Shown here piece after piece: positions 1-6,290 of a DNA stretch of 10,019 bases. The stretch's first letter is position 1. Every line of letters begins with the position of its first letter. The DNA lies in the NCBI GenBank assembly GCA_001839685.1, contig MLAK01000058.1, positions 8,875-18,893 on the forward strand, read 5' to 3'. This stretch comes from Tritrichomonas foetus. Lineage: Eukaryota > Parabasalia > Tritrichomonadida > Tritrichomonadidae. The translations under genes were made by a program, and so were the position numbers. Under the pieces are notes generated by a model. It was not told where the DNA came from. It made no database searches and saw only the letters and a program-made list of their open reading frames with translations.

Positions 1-68
1 CATCACTTATAACACCCCTTCTCCATCACCACTACTACCACTCATACTACCATCTATCCTTCACTTAT
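1..68. repeat. Guanine-free, C/T/A-rich low-complexity tract
   Basis: The first 68 bases contain no G at all on the + strand and are rich in CCA, ACT and ACC triplets, unlike the A/T-dominated spacer after it. It resembles a degenerate trinucleotide microsatellite. One + frame stays open from base 2 to a TGA at 68-70 and would read a Ser/Pro/Leu/Thr-rich tail, so the 3' end of an upstream gene cannot be excluded. The window edge prevents a decision. Confidence 0.5.
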
Positions 69-445
69 GAGACATATATCCATAACTCCTCAGCACCCCC
101 TCTAATGCGACTATATACTCTCTAATGATTTCACAAAAAACTAGGGAAATTTCGATATAATTTGAAACTTATTCATGTTACATCATTGTATTTTAAATAA
201 ACTAATAAATCATATATTTTGCTATAATTAGACATTACAATCATCGAAAGAAAATTATATTCATTTCATTTTCCAAGCAACTTTTTGTATGAGTATCAAC
301 GAACTTTTCACTGAAAAGTTTTCAGTTAAAACTTTTTCTATTATGAACGTTTGAAAAATGAGAGAAAAATTTCCCAGAAAGAAACAAACGCCAAATTTAA
401 CGTACGTTTGGTGAACGTTTTATATCTACATAGATTAACGACGTA
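69..445 (+). promoter_or_regulatory. Upstream region and presumed promoter of the acidic protein gene
   Basis: AT-rich spacer without a convincing reading frame. Structured parts cluster near the gene. AACTTTTCA (302-310) and TGAAAAGTT (312-320) are perfect inverted arms, overlapping a second perfect pair CTGAAAA/TTTTCAG (311-317 and 319-325). TGAACGTTT occurs at 344-352 and again at 412-420. The 10-bp palindrome AACGTACGTT lies at 399-408, flanked by CCAAA (391-395) and TTTGG (407-411). TAACGA at 434-439, seven bases before the ATG, equals a Myb-type element reported for Trichomonas vaginalis. Promoter function is inferred from position and structure; I could not find a clear trichomonad initiator. 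Confidence 0.4.
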
Positions 446-2365
446 ATGAGCTCTGATAACGAAAATAATTTTGTTGCCCCTGATGACAATATGGAGCAAC
501 AAATACCTGATGAATTAGGTGATCCAAACAACGAAGATAATAAGCAAACAAATCCAGATGACGAAAATTATCAAAATGGCGAAGGTGAAAACAATGAAAA
601 TAAAGACAGTGATGGAGAAGGTGATCATGCAAATGATGATGATGGACGATTAGAATCAGCACAGAATAACATGACAAACCTATTACTTGGAGCTGATGAA
701 CAAGCGCAACCACAAGAAGAGCGAGATGGTGAAGAAGATACCAAAGAAGAAAAAGATACTGATCAAATAAATCAAGAAAAAGAAAAAGATGATCAATCAG
801 ATCATAATGAAAAAGAAGAAAATTTACCAGAAAGTTCTGAAAATGAACACCAAACAACAGATGAAATTCATTCAAACGAGATTTCAGAAGAGCATAAAAC
901 CGATTCCGAAAAGGATGATAAACAAAACTCAGAAAATGACGAAAATAAAAAATCAGAACATGAAGAAAAATCAGAACATGAAGAAAAATCTGAACATGAT
1001 GAGAAATCTGATAAAGAAGAAAAATCTGATAAAGAAGAGAAATCTGATAAAGAAGAAAAATCCGATAAAGAAGGAAAAGCTGATAGCTCAGAAAAAGAAA
1101 ATGATTCAGAAAAAGGTGATGACTCCGACAAAGATAAAGATGATGATGAAAAGCAAGAAGATAATAAAGAAAAAGAAGAAGAGCATTCAGATGATGAAGG
1201 AAGATTAAAAGAAGTACATTCTAATGCAGCAAATAAATTATTGGGTGATGATGATCATGATGATGGTGCAGATGCTGATGAAGAAGATAATGCCGAAGAT
1301 GATGAAGCTGTCGATAGTGAACCAGTGAGGAACGATGATCAAATGATGATCACAGAAACAGCAAATGTTGTTAGACCACCAAAGGCCCCTCGACAAAATA
1401 ACACTGGTAGAAGAATCAGGCCACCATCGCCACCACCTGAAGAACCAAAATATTCTGATGAAGAAATTTTAGATGCAATTAATCAAATGATTAAAACAAA
1501 GACATCTCCTGAAAAGAGTTACCAACAACCAATTCGTGATTATATTGTAAGAGAACAACTTAAAGCAGCACATAATCAAGATTATGCTTATGCTGAAAAA
1601 CTCGAAAGCTGGCTTGAATTAATGACAGAACTTGGAAAACAAGATGATTCTGCAGAAAGAGAAGCAGCAAGGAAAAAGGAAATTCAAGAAAAAATTGACA
1701 CACTTCAAGAAAAATATGACACTTGTAATAAAAACTGGAATGAAAAAATTGCTAAAGCACGTGAAGATCATTCAAATAAAGTCACACAACTTGAAGAAAA
1801 TCATGCAGATGAAATATCAGAATTTGAAAAGAAATGGGCAAGTTCTGAATACCTTGCACCTTATAATAAACCATCAATTCAGCTTTTGAACCTTCGCCAG
1901 ACTGAACAAACTCTTGCAATGGCCAAATTATTTGATCGTGCAAAACAAGTTAAAAAGCAGGCAGATGTTGTTCAAGCAAATGAAACAAAAGAAGCTCAAA
2001 GAAAAGCAGTTATGGCAATGAGACTCAATTTTCAAGCAATTGATGAAAGGCAGAATAAAGAAATGGAAGGATTACTTCAACACAATAAAAGTATCATCGA
2101 AAATCTTGAAAAGAATCGTGCTAAAGAATTGAAACCATTGGACCTCACAATAAAGAGATTAAAGGAATCATTGAATCCACCTGTGAACAAAGATAAAGTT
2201 GAAGTTGTCAAACCACCACCATCAAAGAGACCAATCAGAAATAATGTTGATATCCATACATACACCAAAATGCCCACACTTGATATTGGTACAATCAATA
2301 CAAAGAATTTCATTAAATCCAGAAAATTAACAGTACCTAAATCTCAAACTTCAAGCAAGAAATAG
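446..2365 (+). CDS. Acidic low-complexity / coiled-coil protein (639 aa), function unknown
   Basis: I do not recognise a named family. Residues 1 to about 300 are dominated by Glu, Asp, Lys, Ser and Asn and should be disordered. Within them lie seven tandem hexads at residues 170-211: three SEH-E/D-EK units, then four SDKE-E/G-K units. Two related 19-residue segments (64-82 and 249-267, pattern DD-x-GRL then N-x-x-N-x-LLG) stand out from the acidic background and look helical. Residues 309-335 are Pro/Arg-rich. From about 336 to 580 the sequence is helical and charged, with several Trp (389, 431, 464), probably coiled coil. The tail (580-639) is basic with prolines. No signal peptide or membrane segment is visible. 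The ATG at 446 is the first in-frame Met, and the frame ends at TAG. The C-terminal half reminds me of large trichomonad families of charged coiled-coil proteins, but that is from memory. The next gene lies 173 bp downstream on the same strand. Confidence 0.85.
   Translation: MSSDNENNFVAPDDNMEQQIPDELGDPNNEDNKQTNPDDENYQNGEGENNENKDSDGEGDHANDDDGRLESAQNNMTNLLLGADEQAQPQEERDGEEDTKEEKDTDQINQEKEKDDQSDHNEKEENLPESSENEHQTTDEIHSNEISEEHKTDSEKDDKQNSENDENKKSEHEEKSEHEEKSEHDEKSDKEEKSDKEEKSDKEEKSDKEGKADSSEKENDSEKGDDSDKDKDDDEKQEDNKEKEEEHSDDEGRLKEVHSNAANKLLGDDDHDDGADADEEDNAEDDEAVDSEPVRNDDQMMITETANVVRPPKAPRQNNTGRRIRPPSPPPEEPKYSDEEILDAINQMIKTKTSPEKSYQQPIRDYIVREQLKAAHNQDYAYAEKLESWLELMTELGKQDDSAEREAARKKEIQEKIDTLQEKYDTCNKNWNEKIAKAREDHSNKVTQLEENHADEISEFEKKWASSEYLAPYNKPSIQLLNLRQTEQTLAMAKLFDRAKQVKKQADVVQANETKEAQRKAVMAMRLNFQAIDERQNKEMEGLLQHNKSIIENLEKNRAKELKPLDLTIKRLKESLNPPVNKDKVEVVKPPPSKRPIRNNVDIHTYTKMPTLDIGTINTKNFIKSRKLTVPKSQTSSKK
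953..1078 (+). repeat. Seven-copy 18-bp in-frame tandem repeat
   Basis: Seven consecutive 18-base units encode six-residue repeats at residues 170-211 of the acidic protein. The first three encode SEHEEK/SEHDEK and the last four SDKEEK/SDKEGK, so the array has two sub-blocks that differ at the second and third residues. Units differ at synonymous sites (for example tca/tct/tcc for Ser), which shows it is not a very recent expansion. Copy number may vary between strains, because such arrays mutate by slippage and unequal crossing-over. Confidence 0.85.
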
Positions 2366-2538
2366 AATGTTGTTTCAAAAGAATCACTCTCTCTTTCTTC
2401 ATTATTTGTAAAAAATATTACTTTCATTCGATATAGATATTTGTGATTTTTTTTTTTTGAAAAGTGAAAATGTCTTAGATCTTTGCTTCAATTTTATTGG
2501 GCGACTTTTAAAAAGTGAACAAACCTCCATTTTTGCAA
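2366..2538 (+). other. Short spacer between two same-strand genes
   Basis: 173 bp that must hold the 3' end of the acidic protein gene and the promoter of the small chromo-shadow-like gene. It contains an uninterrupted T run at about 2449-2458 and the palindrome CTTTTAAAAAG-like stretch just before the second gene. I see no reading frame of interest. A GTG at 2515 is in frame with the next gene, but the first ATG is at 2539. Confidence 0.5.
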
Positions 2539-2922
2539 ATGGATGATAATATCTCCAGTTTTGGACTTCCACCGACCGAAACCGATCCTGCGCAATTAGA
2601 GGCACAACGCGAGATGCAAGAATCACAAAGAAAATCACAAGCAGCAATCGTCAAACAAAATAAAAAATTAGTGCCACGTCCAATCAAAGAAATCAAAGGA
2701 ATTCTAAAAGGAAAAACTAAGCATCGAACTTTCGTTGTCACTTTTGCCGATACAGATAAAGACGAGGCTGTTCCGATTACGCATATGCACAAATTATACA
2801 CAGAGCAGCTTCTTCGCTTTTATGAAGCGCATATTGTGAAATGTCCAATGCCTGATCGAAATTCACAGAATAATCAAAATACAGAAATCAAAGAAAATGT
2901 GCCAACAGAATTTCATCAATGA
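2539..2922 (+). CDS. Small protein with a stand-alone chromo-shadow-like domain (127 aa)
   Basis: The ATG at 2539 is chosen because a eukaryotic gene should start with ATG; an in-frame GTG lies 24 bases upstream. Residues 1-45 are a Gln/Glu/Lys-rich, partly helical leader. Residues 48-100 match the HP1 chromo shadow pattern almost without gaps: PxxI-x-x-I-x-G at the start, a beta strand FVVTF (65-69), then DTDKDEAVP (71-79), which aligns with DTDEADLV in HP1, and a C-terminal helix ending in LLRFYEAHI (91-99), which aligns with the HP1 FYEERL helix that makes the dimer. L92 occupies the position of the HP1 dimer-interface Ile. The HP1 Trp that binds PxVxL peptides, seven residues after the Phe, is Lys101 here. 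There is no N-terminal chromodomain, whereas HP1 proteins have one. The last 25 residues are Asn/Gln-rich. If the assignment is right, the likely role is a dimerising chromatin protein. An ordinary chromodomain is less likely, since the aromatic-cage Trp is absent. The family call is by eye only. Confidence 0.6.
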   Translation: MDDNISSFGLPPTETDPAQLEAQREMQESQRKSQAAIVKQNKKLVPRPIKEIKGILKGKTKHRTFVVTFADTDKDEAVPITHMHKLYTEQLLRFYEAHIVKCPMPDRNSQNNQNTEIKENVPTEFHQ

Positions 2923-3224
2923 AAAATCGTTCTTTTTTTCTGTGAAATTTCAATACGACTACTCCATATTTAATTGAGTTTGTCTTTTCCTTCTTCATTG
3001 TTACAAATATATGTTTTTTTTAGTAATAAAATTATTAATTAATAGACACTCGATTTTTTTCAAGTTTTTCTCTATTTTTCAAGTTTTAAATTCATTCATA
3101 AACACATGCAAAAAAAGTTCTCCAAATATCATAAAATTTCTTCTAATTGAATTATGGAAATCTCAGTTAGGTGATCTAAAAGAGAAATCAAATCAAGATT
3201 TATAATTGTACTCATGTAAATACT
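2923..3224. other. AT-rich spacer, no supported gene
   Basis: This is the downstream region of the chromo-shadow-like gene. It contains T-rich stretches and a short direct repeat, TTTTTCAAGTTTT, at 3056-3068 and 3075-3087. A 64-codon ATG-initiated frame at 3011-3205 (+) is present, but it is Phe/Ile/Lys-rich and made of homopolymer runs, so I do not call it a gene. Confidence 0.45.
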
Positions 3225-3675
3225 ATTTCTATCATAGATAAAAGTTACATGAATACAATTCCCATCTTTTTTAATCCAAAAAAACAATAAAAATAGGATA
3301 GAAATTGTAGCTACATTTTTAAATGAATACAATTCTCATCTTTTATCTATGATAGAAAATGTGAATACAATTCGTCGGTAGAATCTAAAAATCACATTCT
3401 TAAATCAGAAATAATGAGTAAAATAAAATAGGATAGAATTTGTAGTTACATAGAGTACCTTAAGGGGAAAAAAGGTCACTTTAATCAAGTCATATTCTGG
3501 AATATAATAGCGGTTGAGTATAAACATAGGAATGAATAGGTGCGACTCTTTACATTTGAAATGAATTAAATTCTCATAGATAAAAGTAACATGAATGCAA
3601 TTCTCATCTTTTATCTATGATAGAAAATATGAACACAATTCTTCGGTAGAATCTCAAAATCACATTTTTCAATCA
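3225..3675. repeat. Degenerate repeat cluster with direct and inverted copies
   Basis: Two 85-bp direct copies (3323-3407 and 3591-3675, 268 bp apart) align without gaps and differ at seven positions. A further pair, 3232-3270 and 3574-3612, matches at 36 of 39 positions. 3290-3316 and 3426-3452 match at 25 of 27. The core ATGAA-Y-N-N-AATTC or close variants recur at 3249, 3323, 3361, 3561, 3591 and 3629; within the two main copies the spacing is 38 bp. TTTCTATCATAGATAAAAG at 3226-3244 is a perfect 19-bp inverted copy of 3340-3358. The last copy ends 24 bases from the methyltransferase stop codon. No transposase is visible. The cluster could be a decayed non-autonomous element, a minisatellite, or a family of structured 3' elements. 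Confidence 0.85.
3574..3620. repeat. Hairpin within the repeat cluster (13-bp perfect arms)
   Basis: TCATAGATAAAAG (3574-3586) pairs perfectly with CTTTTATCTATGA (3608-3620), leaving a 21-base loop that contains the ATGAATGCAATTC core. Copy 3232-3270 keeps the left arm and loop but has lost the right arm. Copy 3323-3407 keeps the right arm but not an adjacent left arm. This is the only copy where both arms are intact. It lies just downstream of the minus-strand methyltransferase gene and could therefore be in its 3' untranslated region. Confidence 0.65.
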
Positions 3676-3699
3676 AAATCAAATAGGAAAATATATTAT

Positions 3700-4299
3700 T
3701 TACTCATCTTTGGTAAGACAATACACAAAAGCAGAAGGATGGGTGAAAGAGCCATCAGGAGGGAGGTATTCTTTCCAGTCTGTGATGTTCCATTTGAATT
3801 TCGGATCGGATAGGAAAACGTCTGTGCGCTGCATTGGGTGGCCGCATGTGACAACGACATACCTTCCACCTGGCTTCAAAACGCGGCTGACTTCACCTAG
3901 CATTTTTTTAACTTCACCATTTGTTTCATCTAAGAAAAAGAGACAATCAAGTGTTCCTTTGTCGACAATTGAATCAAATTCACCATCTGCATATTCCATT
4001 TTCCGAACATCCATCACGGACCATTTCAAATGTGGATATTTAATTTTCATTTCTTCAATCGCTTCTGGGCTGTAATCCATACTGGACATTTGTGTGTATC
4101 CTTCTTCGTACATTTCGTTGCTGAGTGAAGATGTGCCGCATCCTATTACGAGAACTGATTTATCTTTCGGGACATGTTTTCGAACGAACTTAGCGAAAGT
4201 TTGATAAGGAATGAACCACTCTGCTGGGGCTTCTCCGGTTTTATAACCATCGTCCCAATACTCCATCTTTCCAAATTCGGGGAGAGGCTCTTCAGACAT
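3700..4299 (-). CDS. Class I SAM-dependent methyltransferase, EEF1AKMT4/METTL13-like (199 aa)
   Basis: The seven-strand Rossmann methyltransferase layout is clear. Residues 14-19 (YWDDGY) and the EWF at 27-29 match the N-terminal signature of the EEF1AKMT4/METTL13 group. Motif I is VLVIGCGTSSLS (49-60), and the acidic residue that holds the SAM ribose is D75 in MDYS. Motif II region MDVRKM (96-101) is followed by FDSIVDKGTLDCLF (108-121), very close to the family hallmark DKGTLD. Motif III is LKPGG (141-145). Known members methylate lysines of translation elongation factor 1A in the cytosol. The length fits a single-domain member: metazoan METTL13 has two such domains, and mammalian EEF1AKMT4 is of similar size. 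The substrate here is inference. The start is the first in-frame Met, with a divergent gene 158 bp away. The stop TAA is followed by A, giving TAAA, a tetranucleotide proposed as a polyadenylation signal in trichomonads. Confidence 0.9.
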   Translation of the reverse strand: MSEEPLPEFGKMEYWDDGYKTGEAPAEWFIPYQTFAKFVRKHVPKDKSVLVIGCGTSSLSNEMYEEGYTQMSSMDYSPEAIEEMKIKYPHLKWSVMDVRKMEYADGEFDSIVDKGTLDCLFFLDETNGEVKKMLGEVSRVLKPGGRYVVVTCGHPMQRTDVFLSDPKFKWNITDWKEYLPPDGSFTHPSAFVYCLTKDE

Positions 4300-4457
4300 T
4301 TGATAAGTTATTTTTGGGAAAACTTATTGAATTTTTTTTTCAATGATTATTGAATGTTCAGAAAGAATTTAGTTTGAAAATTTTGGCCGACCAAAACCGG
4401 TTCAAGGTGAAATAATTTGACCCGAGCGATAGGAAAGCACTTTTTTGGAATAAAAAA
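4300..4457. promoter_or_regulatory. Divergent promoter interval with GC-rich palindromic core
   Basis: 158 bp separate the start of the methyltransferase (-) from the start of the solenoid-like protein (+), so both promoters must lie here. The interval is A/T-rich except for about 4385-4440. There TTGGCCGACCAA (4383-4394, arms TTGG/CCAA) sits directly beside the perfect 8-bp palindrome AACCGGTT (4395-4402). That GC-rich core is the best candidate for a shared regulator site. The function is inferred from geometry and composition. Confidence 0.5.
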
Positions 4458-5792
4458 ATGAATCTATCTTCAGATATAAGACGTGATAATAGAATTGTTC
4501 TAAGTTCACACATAAATACATCTGATCAATCATCATTTGAATATCATCAAATTGCAGATAGCATCTTTCAATCAAGTAATGATGAGCAATTATTTTATGC
4601 TTTAAAGGATCTTTTTAAACATTATTCATCATTAAAATCAAGTGTTCCTGAAGATGAATATTTAATTGTTGAATATTTATTGAGTCGCTTTTTACCTTCA
4701 CTTCCAATCGCCTTATTTGATTTAATAACTAATGTCATTTGTATTATAATACATAAAAATGGCAAAGATTGTCATAAATATAAAAGTATATTTCGTGATT
4801 TTATATCTAATTCAATACCATTAATCACTGAGTCTCATAGTGGCACTAGAAAGAATATCCTCCTTATAATATCGCACTTAACTTCAATATCAGCAAAATT
4901 CTCAAGAATGGCATTTCGATTTTTCACCGATTCTTGTTTTTTAGTGAGTTTACTTGATTTTACTGACCACCCTGATGCACCTAGTTGCAGAAAACATATG
5001 TCTCATATTTTAATGAATGCATTACTTGTAGAAAACAGTGCAATTATTGCCAACAAAACTGGTTTTTTAGATACGTTTTTTCACATTTTGGAAATTATTT
5101 GTGAAAATGGCTACCTTTACACTCTTCCTGATTTAATCACATGTGTTAGACATATAATTGTCAAAGAACCCGAATGTTATTCGGTTTGTGGTAATTTTAT
5201 TGATCATTTCAATCAAGTATTGCTTTTTGATAATGAAAGTGCAAAAATTAACACACTTTTAATATTACGTGAGTTTATTGTTCGTAAAATCAGAATAGAA
5301 GAGATAGATATGTTAACTATTTTACAAATGATGGAACCTGGGACAAAAACTTTATTTTATGCAATTCGTGTAGTTTCATCATTTATTCAACAATCACCAC
5401 AAAGTGTTGAAGTTTTTTGTCACATGGGAATTATTAGTATCACCCTGAATGTTTTACAAAATGGTGATTTTGATTCTAAAATACAAACACTAAATATTAT
5501 TCTTTCTGTAGTACATAATGCAGCAAATGGAGATTTGATTGATTTGATTGAAAAGCCTTTTATTTCGCCAATGATTGAAATGGCAACTGATGTTCCTGAT
5601 CCAGTCCTAAATTTGATTTTTCACATTTTACAACAATTAGTTGATATTTCTGTTAGAAATCATTTAATAGAAAATGTCCGACCACAATTTCAAACAGTTG
5701 AAAGTTTGTCAATAATAGAAAACTTAGCTAATCGAGATGATTCGATCGGAGAAAGCGCCAACAGATTATTGAGATCACTTGAACAAGTTTGA
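4458..5792 (+). CDS. Predicted ARM/HEAT-type helical solenoid protein (444 aa), function unknown
   Basis: I do not recognise a named family. After a polar N-terminus (about residues 1-28, containing the basic RRDNR stretch) the whole chain is an alternation of amphipathic helices of 12-20 residues with Leu/Ile/Phe-rich faces, typical of alpha-alpha solenoids such as ARM or HEAT repeats. Examples are EDEYLIVEYLLSRFLP, GTRKNILLIISHL, SAKINTLLILREFIV and DSKIQTLNIILSVV. Cys is fairly frequent. No signal peptide is seen, and the hydrophobic stretches are too broken by charges to be confident membrane spans. Codon choice is markedly more A/T-rich at third positions than in the neighbouring methyltransferase and IFT56 genes. 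The ATG at 4458 follows a run of A and is the first in frame. An importin-alpha-like or other ARM adaptor role is possible, but there is no diagnostic motif. The frame ends in TGA, and a +1 frame continues open for 40 codons past it. Confidence 0.8.
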   Translation: MNLSSDIRRDNRIVLSSHINTSDQSSFEYHQIADSIFQSSNDEQLFYALKDLFKHYSSLKSSVPEDEYLIVEYLLSRFLPSLPIALFDLITNVICIIIHKNGKDCHKYKSIFRDFISNSIPLITESHSGTRKNILLIISHLTSISAKFSRMAFRFFTDSCFLVSLLDFTDHPDAPSCRKHMSHILMNALLVENSAIIANKTGFLDTFFHILEIICENGYLYTLPDLITCVRHIIVKEPECYSVCGNFIDHFNQVLLFDNESAKINTLLILREFIVRKIRIEEIDMLTILQMMEPGTKTLFYAIRVVSSFIQQSPQSVEVFCHMGIISITLNVLQNGDFDSKIQTLNIILSVVHNAANGDLIDLIEKPFISPMIEMATDVPDPVLNLIFHILQQLVDISVRNHLIENVRPQFQTVESLSIIENLANRDDSIGESANRLLRSLEQV

Positions 5793-5839
5793 TGGAAATG
5801 ATGCTAATAAATGTTTTTTTACGGAAATTATTTTTATAG

Positions 5840-5874
5840 TAATAACAACAGATTATAATCTCTTCCAGTTATTA
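5840..5874. repeat. Nested palindrome downstream of the solenoid gene
   Basis: The perfect 12-bp palindrome AGATTATAATCT (5850-5861) lies between the outer inverted arms TAATAAC (5840-5846) and GTTATTA (5868-5874). It begins 47 bases after the stop codon at 5792, so it could be a 3' UTR or termination element of that gene. It is A/T-only at the core and weak as a hairpin; function is inferred. Confidence 0.4.
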
Positions 5875-5913
5875 TTCTTTATAATTCATAAAATTATTAA
5901 AATATATGAATAG

Positions 5914-6240
5914 AAATTTCATCATGAAAATAAAAGTAAGCAATTTACATTTTTATTCTATCTGGACAACTCATTGGAGAAATTATGTATAGATGAGAAA
6001 TTTCAAATTCAGAATTATTTGCTGTAAAAAAATTATCGTGTTCTCATTATGTTGTAAAATCTTATGCTTCAAGCAAATATGTAAATATTCTTCTTGGAGG
6101 ATGTTCCAGACTTTATTAGAGTATTTTTATCAAAAAGTCTAAGTGCCGATTTTTTTAATTCAATTTTTCTCATCAAAATGATTTCACCTTTTTCACCGGC
6201 CGTTAAAAAAAATAAATCTTTGAAAAAATATGCATCATAG
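5914..6240 (+). pseudogene. Possible decayed coding remnant (frameshifted fragments)
   Basis: Three overlapping + strand open segments follow each other: 5914-6024 (37 codons), 5997-6116 (40 codons, another frame, stop TAG 6117-6119) and 6085-6237 (51 codons, back in the first frame, stop TAG 6238-6240). Their translations look more protein-like than the surrounding A/T sequence, with mixed residues such as FAVKKLSCSHYVVKSYASS, KYVNILLGG and LEDVPDFIRVFLSKSLSAD. One reading is a helical-protein gene broken by two frameshifts. None of the segments has a convincing own start, and open frames of this size can occur by chance. I do not recognise a family. Confidence 0.22.
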
Positions 6241-6290
6241 AAAAGGGAAAAAATAATAAACAACAAACTAATAGAAATAAAACTAACAGA

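Larger units (their letters stand above)
5793..6290 (+). other. 498-bp spacer with palindromes and upstream region of the coiled-coil gene
   Basis: Besides the structured segment at 5840-5874 and the open-frame fragments at 5914-6240 (listed separately), it contains a GC patch CACCGGCCGTTAA around 6195-6206 in otherwise A/T sequence, with the palindrome CGGCCG. The 50 bases before the ATG at 6291 are purine/A-rich and end in ACTAACAG (6282-6289). I see no RNA gene. The promoter of the coiled-coil gene should be in the last 100 bases. Confidence 0.4.

Noticed and set aside
868..1131. Minus-strand Ser/Phe-rich open frame with tandem repeats
   Set aside because: It is the antisense shadow of the hexad array in the acidic protein gene; the periodicity comes from the + strand repeat.
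789..1208. Lys/Met/Ile-rich + strand frame inside the acidic protein gene
   Set aside because: Frame-shifted reading of GAA/GAT-rich codons; the composition is explained by the main frame.
3011..3205. 64-codon + strand ORF in the long spacer
   Set aside because: Phe/Ile/Lys-dominated translation from T and A runs, no domain, and it ends right at the repeat cluster; expected by chance in such A/T-rich DNA.
3129..3332. 67-codon minus-strand ORF in the repeat cluster
   Set aside because: It shares an IYDR peptide with the other repeat-derived frame because both read the same DNA repeat; no independent coding evidence.
3595..3813. 72-codon ORF running from the repeat cluster into the methyltransferase gene
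   Set aside because: Its first half is translated repeat and its second half is antisense to the methyltransferase.
4395..4412. GGTTCAA-type sequence resembling a tRNA B box
   Set aside because: No cloverleaf, acceptor stem or A box can be built around it.
6282..6289. ACTAACAG just before the ATG at 6291, resembling a trichomonad branch-point/3' splice signal
   Set aside because: The usual longer form (ACTAACACACAG) is not matched, no GTATGT donor lies upstream in the spacer, and the ORF starts directly after it.
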